Shown piece after piece: positions 9,211 to 15,979 of a stretch of DNA of 64,000 nt. The notes below the pieces were generated by a model that worked only from the letters and a program-made list of their open reading frames with translations, was not told the origin of the DNA and made no database searches. The translations under genes were made by a program, and so were the position numbers. Source of the DNA: Chlamydiales bacterium (GTDB taxonomy: Bacteria > Chlamydiota > Chlamydiia > Chlamydiales > SM23-39); NCBI GenBank assembly GCA_030681135.1, contig JAUXXF010000010.1, positions 150,811-214,810 on the forward strand. The letters run 5' to 3'. The first letter of the stretch is position 1; every line of letters starts with the position of its first letter.

Positions 9211-9376
9211 AAAACACCATTATTTCATCATTATTATAAAATAATTCGCATTTACTGGCAATATGAACTTAATTTTTTACTGGCTCTTCTGATTTGTTTT
9301 ATAAAGAAATCAATTTATAACAAAAATAAGATCGTTTTTGTTACAATTAGATAAGAAAATTAAACGTTCGTGTTAA
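9211..9376. promoter_or_regulatory. Divergent AT-rich promoter region
   Basis: This 166-bp AT-rich stretch separates the two divergently transcribed IQ-motif paralogues and must carry both promoters. I see no decisive -35/-10 pair or palindrome in it. Confidence 0.4.
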
Positions 9377-11083
9377 ATGATTAATTCAGTTTTGCAATAT
9401 GCCTCTTCTTGCTTGTCTTCTCAGGTGCGATCGATCTGCATTAGCTTAGCTAGTCAGATTTCTTTTTTTAACCTGTTTCCAATTTTTGCAAATAGAGAGC
9501 AGGAAAATTTAGTTTCTTCCAGGACTGTTTCAGTAATTATTCAGAATGAACCCCCGCCTCTTCTTTTAATTGTTAATGAACAGAAGAAAGAGCTTCTGGA
9601 ACAAATTAAAACAACCTATGCTGCCAAAAAGATTCAAAAAGTTTTTCGCAATTATATAGCGAAGAAAAAAGAAAGTGTGGATAGAATTATTCAGGAGAAT
9701 AAAAAAACAGCTGTAAAGACCATTCTAAAGGCCTATCGCGATTACAAAATACAAAGTTTGTCAAGTGAACGGGTTTTATCTTTTGGTGTGTTTAAAGCAG
9801 CAATATCTTTGCTTAACCCCTCTGAAATAAAGAAGCTCCCTCGAGCTAATAGCGGGAAAACTCTTGTAGCTTTTGTCCCCTCTCTGCCTGTTGTCTTAAA
9901 GCAAACCGACGATAAAGGTAAAGAAAGATTGCAAAAAATGATAGAGGCGAAAGAAATTTGTAAGGCAAACAACTACTCATGCCTTGTTATTCCAGAAGCT
10001 AGAATTTCTGGAGATTTTCTTATTGAAAGCCGTTTGCCCATTTTGGAAGAGCCTGAGCAAAAAACTCAAATTGGACTATACACTGAACGCCGAGAATGCT
10101 TTACAAAAGCAGCTATTGAATTGACCTCATTCTTATGCCAGGCGACTTTAGCAGACCTTTCTGGTCAGACGAACGATTTTTGGAAATGTCTATGTGATAC
10201 GAGTATTCCTCGCTACGACAATGCTATTCTCTATCTCGACAAAGAAGGTCAGGGGAAAATTGGACTTGTTGATTTAGAAGATTTGAAGCGGCCATCTACG
10301 AAATCCTCTGAACATATAGTTACTGCTTGCAAGCAATGCATTCGCTTCTTTCCTTATCATTTTGAAGAGATTCTCTCTACAGCAAGGGAATTTTATCCTG
10401 CCATCGAACAGCACATTGAAACATTTAAAAAAGAGCAAAAACTTATCCTAGATTATTTTCAAAAAGTGTATGGAGCCCATCGAGAATTTGCTGAAAGAAA
10501 TCAGATAACGCCTGCGAACTCTTTTAGGCAGCTTTCTACCCTTGCTCTTGAAGACAAAGACGCGGCTGGAGCGTCCATGATGAAAAGATTAGATAGCTGC
10601 TTACAAGACCTGCCAGTCATTAAAAGTCCTAAAGATATTGAGCTTCTTAATACGCTCGCTCGCTTTACTCCTGAACAGCAAGAATTGTTTCAAATCAAAC
10701 GCCCTACTCCAGATACAGACTTTACTGTCCCGACAGAGGCTTTGGAGGAGATCTTTCCCGAGCTGTGCAATATGAGTTTAAAGCTCATCAACGAGCATCT
10801 ACAAACCAATGAAAAAAAATCGAAGGCGCCAGTTTCCTATCCTCAACTTTTATCGATGAGAACATTGGTTTTTAATGAAAAAAATCAACTATATGTTTCT
10901 CTAAAAGAGAACTTTTCTTCAAAGCTGGATTCTATTCATTTTGATAATGAATTTCAAAAAGAGCATTTGTTAAAATTGGCCATTGAAGCCTCTTTGACGA
11001 CGCTTCAGAAAATAGGAAAGATTGCTTATTATAACCCATCTTTTGGTCCTTATAGCAGCCCCCATCACTGCATTTTTTATTAA
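9377..11083 (+). CDS. IQ-motif protein with CaaX-like tail, divergent paralogue
   Basis: This 568-aa paralogue of the gene at 7540-9210 shares long blocks with it, such as SLKENFSSKLDSIHFDNE and LAIEASLTTLQKIGKIAYYN. It carries an IQ motif at 86-97 (IQKVFRNYIAKK) and a second, weaker one near 116 (ILKAYRDYKIQ). The kinase-like loop reads IPRYDNAILYLDKEG, with tyrosine where the sister has histidine, so if the fold is real this copy may be inactive. The end HCIFY is a CaaX-like tetrapeptide with an unusual last residue. The back-to-back arrangement points to an inverted duplication followed by divergence of the first 130 residues. Function is unknown; a host-directed effector is my inference. 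Confidence 0.6.
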   Translation: MINSVLQYASSCLSSQVRSICISLASQISFFNLFPIFANREQENLVSSRTVSVIIQNEPPPLLLIVNEQKKELLEQIKTTYAAKKIQKVFRNYIAKKKESVDRIIQENKKTAVKTILKAYRDYKIQSLSSERVLSFGVFKAAISLLNPSEIKKLPRANSGKTLVAFVPSLPVVLKQTDDKGKERLQKMIEAKEICKANNYSCLVIPEARISGDFLIESRLPILEEPEQKTQIGLYTERRECFTKAAIELTSFLCQATLADLSGQTNDFWKCLCDTSIPRYDNAILYLDKEGQGKIGLVDLEDLKRPSTKSSEHIVTACKQCIRFFPYHFEEILSTAREFYPAIEQHIETFKKEQKLILDYFQKVYGAHREFAERNQITPANSFRQLSTLALEDKDAAGASMMKRLDSCLQDLPVIKSPKDIELLNTLARFTPEQQELFQIKRPTPDTDFTVPTEALEEIFPELCNMSLKLINEHLQTNEKKSKAPVSYPQLLSMRTLVFNEKNQLYVSLKENFSSKLDSIHFDNEFQKEHLLKLAIEASLTTLQKIGKIAYYNPSFGPYSSPHHCIFY

Positions 11084-11104
11084 GTATTATTGAGCATTTG
11101 TGTA

Positions 11105-11267
11105 TATAGTCATTTAAATTGAAGTTGATAGATCTTGCAGCGTCGGCTTCGCGCGAATTTTTCTTCCTTCGTTCGCGCCTTGCCTCCGGCAATGGTCGCT
11201 CCACTCCAGAAAATAAAATTTGCGCGCCTCCTTGCCATATCTACCAACTTCAATTTAAATGACTATA
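11105..11267. repeat. Family B inverted-repeat element B1 (163 bp)
   Basis: 29-base terminal inverted repeats starting TATAGTCATTTAAATTGAAG, with one mismatch, enclose a GC-rich core. The core (GCGTCGGCTTCGCGCG, TTCTTCCTTCGTTCGCGCC, TTGCCTCCGGCAATGG) is the reverse complement of the core in 20342-20505, although the arms of the two copies are unrelated. It lies 13 bp upstream of the polysaccharide operon. No reading frame is evident. Confidence 0.85.
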
Positions 11268-11280
11268 AGATCAACATATC

Positions 11281-12390
11281 ATGCTCAGCGCAATTGTCCA
11301 CGACTGGTTAGTTCATGCTGCAGATGGCGCTGGAAGGTGTCTTCAAAGCATTCATGAACTTTATCCTTCACCTATCTACACGTTAATTCAGGATTCTAGA
11401 AATCTGCAGGGAACCTATTTTGCAGATAAGCAAATCATTAGTTCCTTTATTCAGCGCCTCCCTTTCGCCGCTAAATCGTTTAGAAATTATTTGCCTTTGT
11501 TTCCCTTGGCCATTGAGCGGTTTGATTTGAGCGCCTATGATCTGATTCTTTCTTCTTCCCATTGCGTTGCCAAAGGAGTGCTGTCTCATCCTCATCAACT
11601 TCATATTTGCTATTGCCATACGCCAATGCGCTACGGCTGGGATTTGACGCATAGTTATGTTCGGCAAAAAAATTGTTACGGGAAACTGAAAAGATGGGCA
11701 GCTGAGCTCGCTTTACATCGCCTTCGTCTGTGGGATGTGATCTCTTCTCATCGAGTGGACCATTTTGTTGCCAATTCTCAGTATGTAGCAAGAAGGATCA
11801 GAAAAATTTACCGACAAAGCGCTCATGTGATCTATCCTCCTGTCGATACGTCATTTTTTTCTCTGCATCAGAAAAAAGAGGAGTATTATCTTACAGCTTC
11901 CAGGATGGTCCCTTATAAAAAGCTCGATGTGATTATAGAAGCCTTTGCAGCAATGCCTGACAGGCGCTTATTAGTGATTGGCTCTGGACCGGAAGAAAAA
12001 CGTCTGAAACAAAAGGCAACGCAGAATATTGAATTTTTAGGATTCCAAACAGATGAACAGCTACGCTTTTATTTACAACGGGCTAAAGGATTTGTGTTTG
12101 CAGCTCTAGAAGATTTTGGTATTCTCCCTGTGGAAGCAATGGCCTCCGGCACTCCTGTGATTGGTTTACGCGGAGGTGGTGTGCAAGAGACGATTCAAGA
12201 ATCGGTATCAGGGCTGTTTTTTGAGGATCAATCGGCGTTTTCGATTTGTAGAGCCATTGAGCAATTTGAAACGCAAGAATTTGATCCCTTTGCAGTACGA
12301 AGGCAAGCAGAGAAATTTAGCAAAGAGCGCTTTCAAGCGGAATTTCATCAATTTGTGACAGAGCGTTATAGAGATTTTACATGCACGTAG
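11281..12390 (+). CDS. GT4-family glycosyltransferase
   Basis: The product (369 aa) has the two-Rossmann GT-B layout of family 4. The N-terminal half contains HICYCHTPMRYGWDLTHSYV, typical of mannosyl- or related transferases of surface polysaccharides. The C-terminal half contains ASRMVPYKKLDVIIEAF, LLVIGSGPEEKRLK and the nucleotide-sugar binding stretch EDFGILPVEAMASGTPVIG. It probably uses a GDP-sugar, since the next gene makes GDP-mannose and overlaps its end by 10 bp, indicating translational coupling. No ribosome site is obvious before the ATG, which follows B1 closely. The acceptor is unknown. Confidence 0.85.
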   Translation: MLSAIVHDWLVHAADGAGRCLQSIHELYPSPIYTLIQDSRNLQGTYFADKQIISSFIQRLPFAAKSFRNYLPLFPLAIERFDLSAYDLILSSSHCVAKGVLSHPHQLHICYCHTPMRYGWDLTHSYVRQKNCYGKLKRWAAELALHRLRLWDVISSHRVDHFVANSQYVARRIRKIYRQSAHVIYPPVDTSFFSLHQKKEEYYLTASRMVPYKKLDVIIEAFAAMPDRRLLVIGSGPEEKRLKQKATQNIEFLGFQTDEQLRFYLQRAKGFVFAALEDFGILPVEAMASGTPVIGLRGGGVQETIQESVSGLFFEDQSAFSICRAIEQFETQEFDPFAVRRQAEKFSKERFQAEFHQFVTERYRDFTCT

Positions 12391-13394
12391 TGATTTTAGC
12401 TGGAGGTGAAGGGACCAGACTTTGGCCAATGTCCAGGCAAGAGCGTCCCAAGCAGTTTTTGTCTCTTTGCGGGCCTCATTCTCTCTTGCAAGAGACAGTT
12501 CTTCGATTTTTGAACAAGCATCCTGTTGTTATTGTGACTCAAGCCTGCTATGAAGAGCTGGTCTTTAAGCAACTAGAAGCGGTGTCAGCTAGTCATCTTC
12601 CTGTTGTGATAGAACCTGCTCGGAAAAATACGGCTGCTGCGATTGCATTAGCGCTTCGTTTTTTAGAAGAGTCAAAAGATTTAAAGCCTGATGATCCCGT
12701 ATTGGTCGTTCCTTCAGATCATTGGATCTCGCCTCAAGAGGTTTTTTTAGATTATATGTTGAAAGTTGAGCCTGCGGTGAAGTTAGGCAAAATTGTCACT
12801 TTTGGCATTTGCCCTACGAAACCAGAAACAGGGTTTGGCTATATTCAGCTCGATAGGCCCTTTGATTCTTGCTGCTACCACGTGAAACAGTTTGTGGAAA
12901 AACCAACTCGGCAGCGAGCTGAGCAGTTTATCAGTGATCCAATGTATTACTGGAATTCAGGGATGTTTGCTTTTTCTTCTAGTGCTATGTGGCAAGCGTT
13001 TGCCTTGTACTTTCCTGCCTTATCTTCTCTACAAACTCAAAGCTGGACCGAATGTCTCCATTCTTTTTCGTCTTTGCCTAGCATTTCTATCGATTATGCG
13101 GTGATTGAAAAAACAGATCAGATCGTTTCTTGCCCTTTGCCAATAAGGTGGTCTGATATGGGAAGTTGGGAGAATCTGTATGAGTTTTTAGAAAAAGATC
13201 AGCAGCTCAATGTGAAAAGAGGGGATATTTTAGCTGTTGATACGGAAAAATGTCTTATTTTTGGAGATAAAAAGAAAATTGCAGCGATTGGACTTGAAGA
13301 GATGATCATCATAGATACAGAAGATGTGATTTTTATTGGGAAGAAAAAAGATGCTCAAAAAATTAGAGACTTGTCTTCAGGAAAAGCTCATTAG
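12381..13394 (+). CDS. manC: Mannose-1-phosphate guanylyltransferase
   Basis: The enzyme makes GDP-mannose from GTP and mannose-1-phosphate. The 337-aa chain begins with the signature LAGGEGTRLWPMSRQERPKQ. It continues with VVPSDHWI, FGICPTKPETGFGYI, VEKPTRQRAEQFI and YYWNSGMFAF, all standard for the ManC nucleotidyltransferase domain. It lacks the C-terminal cupin (phosphomannose isomerase) domain of bifunctional ManC/AlgA, so isomerase activity must come from elsewhere. It overlaps the upstream glycosyltransferase by 10 bp and the downstream ligase gene by 44 bp, so the three form one operon for a mannose-containing or GDP-sugar-dependent surface glycan. Confidence 0.92.
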   Translation: MHVVILAGGEGTRLWPMSRQERPKQFLSLCGPHSLLQETVLRFLNKHPVVIVTQACYEELVFKQLEAVSASHLPVVIEPARKNTAAAIALALRFLEESKDLKPDDPVLVVPSDHWISPQEVFLDYMLKVEPAVKLGKIVTFGICPTKPETGFGYIQLDRPFDSCCYHVKQFVEKPTRQRAEQFISDPMYYWNSGMFAFSSSAMWQAFALYFPALSSLQTQSWTECLHSFSSLPSISIDYAVIEKTDQIVSCPLPIRWSDMGSWENLYEFLEKDQQLNVKRGDILAVDTEKCLIFGDKKKIAAIGLEEMIIIDTEDVIFIGKKKDAQKIRDLSSGKAH

Positions 13395-14550
13395 ATGGTT
13401 TGTTCTATTAGGCCCCTTAGGCTCCCTCATCACTCCGTCCGCGCTTCCTAAATCGTTTAGATTTTATTATTTTCTCTTGCCTCTCTTTCCTCTTTTTTTT
13501 CTCACTACAAAAAGATTCACCTGGCAGATCTGTTCGATCTTTTCCCCTTTTTTTCTCTACTGTTTTTTCTCTGTGTTATTTGTAGGAGCTCTAGGAATGG
13601 CGAGAGAAGAGGATCAATGGCTCCGATTTTGCCTCCTTTGTTCTCATTTTTTCTTTGTGGTTGGAGCCGCTTACACAAATAACTTAGATATTGAATCTTT
13701 GATCGTCCTCTATGTACGCTCTTTTTTTGTCATCCTACTCATAGGGTATATTTTTTTTATTGGGTATTACTCTGGTTACGTTTCTTTAGAGTTCATTGAC
13801 CGGTTTTCTATCCTTACGCAATTTGGGTATGGGCTATTGAGGTTTTCTCCAGGCTCTTATCCCAATGAATTTGGCGTTGTATCGAGCTTTGTCTTGTCGA
13901 TCTCTTTATTGATGAGTTCAGCGGCTGATAGTCCTCTTTACTTTTCTAAGCGACCTAAGTTGCTTTGGCTGATCATTGCGCTCACCTTCGGGGCGTTAAT
14001 CTTGGCAACCACGAGGGCGGCCTATCTTTCGTTTGCCATGAGTATTTTATATCTGTATTTTTCTTCGTTCAAAAAAGCCGTTTCCGTATTTCTTCTCTTT
14101 GCCCTTTCTTGTTTTGCCATGTTACAGGCAATCGGCTTTTCTGTTTTCTCTATTGTTTTTGGAGGGTTTATCCAGAAAATAGATGAAGGCTCTTTGGGCG
14201 ATAGATATTTTGCCTGGATCGATGCTTGGAATGTTTTCCGAGAGCATTGTGTATGGGGGGTGGGATTTGGAGCTTTTCCTCAGCTTCATAATGTCTATTT
14301 GTCTTTTCTCTTTGAGCTGGGCGCAATAGGAACTTTTCTTTTGCTTGCTACTTTAGGCGTTTGGAAGTGCATTGGCTCCTCCGGAATTCGGCATCCTTCT
14401 TCCTGCTTTGTAAGTAAGGTAAAAACGTTAGGATTGATCCATGTATTTTGGTTTGCTGCAAGCAATCACAACTTGCATCACCATTTGACATGGTTTGTTC
14501 TTTTTCTTTATTTTTTTGCTTGCGACAGGAAATGCATAGAGAAAGCTTAG
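13351..14550 (+). CDS. O-antigen ligase/polymerase-family membrane protein
   Basis: A polytopic membrane protein (399 aa from the ATG at 13351; an in-frame TTG at 13336 is possible but buried deeper in manC). Many hydrophobic segments are visible. The conserved loop of the Wzy/WaaL superfamily appears near the end: WNVFREHCVWGVGFGAF followed by LHNVYLSFLFELGAIG, with the preceding TTRAAYLSF segment. Such proteins polymerise O-antigen units or ligate them to lipid A-core in the inner membrane. Ligase and polymerase cannot be told apart by sequence alone. It closes the GT4-manC operon. The TAG stop runs into AGAGTGTCTAAG, resembling a family A terminus. Confidence 0.8.
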   Translation: MLKKLETCLQEKLIRWFVLLGPLGSLITPSALPKSFRFYYFLLPLFPLFFLTTKRFTWQICSIFSPFFLYCFFSVLFVGALGMAREEDQWLRFCLLCSHFFFVVGAAYTNNLDIESLIVLYVRSFFVILLIGYIFFIGYYSGYVSLEFIDRFSILTQFGYGLLRFSPGSYPNEFGVVSSFVLSISLLMSSAADSPLYFSKRPKLLWLIIALTFGALILATTRAAYLSFAMSILYLYFSSFKKAVSVFLLFALSCFAMLQAIGFSVFSIVFGGFIQKIDEGSLGDRYFAWIDAWNVFREHCVWGVGFGAFPQLHNVYLSFLFELGAIGTFLLLATLGVWKCIGSSGIRHPSSCFVSKVKTLGLIHVFWFAASNHNLHHHLTWFVLFLYFFACDRKCIEKA

Positions 14551-14571
14551 AGAGTGTCTAAGAAATAATTT

Positions 14572-14718
14572 CTAAGTTTTGAGAGAATTGACCAGAAACC
14601 TGACAGCAATAATGACCTCGAGGTTATAATATTCAATATTTCTAGAGATCTTACGATCGTCCTCTTTTTGAACTATCCGGAATTTCCGGATAGTTATTTT
14701 CGTGATATCTCCTTCTGT
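14572..14718 (-). pseudogene. Fragment of a RhuM-family gene (antisense remnant)
   Basis: On the minus strand an open frame of 48 codons, with no start codon, reads GDITKITIRKFRIVQKEDDR then ISRNIEYYNLEVIIAVRFLV. This matches the RhuM core (EGDREVxRxIxYYNLDVIIAVGYRVNS) with the GYR degraded to RFL and the rest lost. It is therefore the decayed middle of a second RhuM gene facing the intact one at 14863. The perfect 25-bp palindrome at 14671-14695 lies inside it. Confidence 0.75.
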
Positions 14719-14862
14719 TTAAACAGGTTAATTAAATGGCAGAGAAGCTGGCTTGGGGTTGTCGCTTTAGGAAATGGGGAAATCCATTCAGAACTTTTGA
14801 CTGGGAAAAATATAAAATTCTTCATAATATTTTTTCTTACAGAGATTTAAAGGTTTGATCAT
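14719..14862. other. Leader of the RhuM gene
   Basis: With the remnant before it, this makes a 312-bp stretch without an intact gene. It is AT-rich near the ATG at 14863 (poly-T and AAAGG before the start) and presumably holds the RhuM promoter. I see no other gene in it. Confidence 0.3.
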
Positions 14863-15891
14863 ATGGAAAATGGAGAAATCGTACTTTACGTTACTGAGGA
14901 TGGTAGGACTGCTATAAGGCTGCGGGCTGAAGCGGGAACTGTCTGGCTCACTCAGCTGCAAATGACTGAACTCTTTCAAACTACTAAACAAAATATTAGC
15001 CTCCATATTAAGAATATCCTAGCTGAAAAAGAGCTTGATGAATCAGTTGTCAAGGAACACTTGACAACTGCCTCAGATGGAAAAAAATATTCCACTAAAC
15101 TCTACAATCTAAGCATGATATTAGCAATTGGCTATCGCGCTCAATCTCACCGGGGAACTCAATTTCGCCAGTGGGCAACAACTCATTTGCAAGAATATCT
15201 TGTGAAGGGATTTGTTATGGATGATGCCAGGCTTAAAGAGCCCCAACCTTGGGATTATTTCGATGAATGGCTTGAGCGTATCCGTGAGATTCGTGCTTCG
15301 GAAAAGCGTTTTTATCAAAAAGTTCGCGACCTTTACGCAACTTCGATTGATTATGATCCTAAAAATGAACAGGCTCAGCTTTTCTTTAAAAAAGTTCAAA
15401 ACAAAATGCTGTGGGCAGTGACACAACATACAGCTTCAGAGTTAATTGTTGAACGCGCAGATCCCAAACTACCTAATATGGGCCTTACAAGCTGGAAGGG
15501 AAGTCGAGTGCGTCAACAGGATGTAACAATTGCTAAAAATTATCTGCACCAACCTGAAATTGAAGAGTTGAATGAAATTGTCGTTATGTATCTAGACTAT
15601 GCAGAAAATCAAGCCAAGCGCCGTAAAACCGTGACTATGGCTGAATGGGAGCAAAAGTTAGGTGCTTTCCTTGCTTTTAACGAAAAGGATCTTCTTGACC
15701 ATGCCGGAAAGATTTCTGCCCAAGTCGCTGAAAAGCTTGCTCTCGAACGTTATGTTGAATTCGATGATAAACGACGAGAAGATGAAAGGGCAAGAGCTGA
15801 TGACGCAGATGTAGCCTTATTGAAAGAGCTTCAGAAAAAAACTATAGTATTAGAGCGCGCTTCAAGCGAAAACAAGTCGTCGGTGCATTAG
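14863..15891 (+). CDS. rhuM: RhuM-family (virulence RhuM) protein
   Basis: The 342-aa protein matches the RhuM family first named from a Salmonella pathogenicity island. Visible hallmarks are an N-terminal winged-helix-like segment (VWLTQLQMTELFQTTKQNIS), YNLSMILAIGYRAQSHRGTQF followed by QWATTHLQEYLVKGF, then the RFYQKVRDLYATSIDYDP and FFKKVQNKMLWAVTQHTA blocks, and a C-terminal ARADDADVALLKEL tail. The family is widespread in bacterial accessory DNA; its biochemical role is not established. AAAGG precedes the ATG at a short distance. A decayed second copy lies antisense just upstream, and a possible mobile-element end follows, so the locus looks horizontally acquired. Confidence 0.85.
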   Translation: MENGEIVLYVTEDGRTAIRLRAEAGTVWLTQLQMTELFQTTKQNISLHIKNILAEKELDESVVKEHLTTASDGKKYSTKLYNLSMILAIGYRAQSHRGTQFRQWATTHLQEYLVKGFVMDDARLKEPQPWDYFDEWLERIREIRASEKRFYQKVRDLYATSIDYDPKNEQAQLFFKKVQNKMLWAVTQHTASELIVERADPKLPNMGLTSWKGSRVRQQDVTIAKNYLHQPEIEELNEIVVMYLDYAENQAKRRKTVTMAEWEQKLGAFLAFNEKDLLDHAGKISAQVAEKLALERYVEFDDKRREDERARADDADVALLKELQKKTIVLERASSENKSSVH

Positions 15892-15902
15892 TTTGCTTAC
15901 TT

Positions 15903-15977
15903 AGCGTCCCTCATGAGCATCCTTTGAGCACTGCGTGAGAAAGCCACGGGGCATAAACCCGTAGTCTGTTTTTTGTT
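15903..15977 (+). other. Possible IS200/IS605-type right-end remnant or terminator
   Basis: After the RhuM stop the text runs GAGCACTGCGTGAGAAAGCC then ACGGGGCATAAACCCGTAGTC and a T-run. The ACGGG/CCCGT hairpin (946-950 with 958-962 past 15000) followed by GTAGTC resembles the transcribed right end of TnpB-bearing IS200/IS605 elements. No TnpB or TnpA frame is present. It could instead simply be a terminator serving RhuM (+) and, in reverse, topA. Confidence 0.35.
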
Positions 15978-15979
15978 TA

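Noticed and set aside
13336..13350. TTG start of the ligase gene
   Set aside because: The ATG five codons later is the more ordinary start and still overlaps manC.
14671..14695. Perfect 25-bp palindrome as terminator of the polysaccharide operon
   Set aside because: It lies inside the antisense RhuM remnant, more than 120 bp past the stop, without a T-run; likely incidental coding symmetry.
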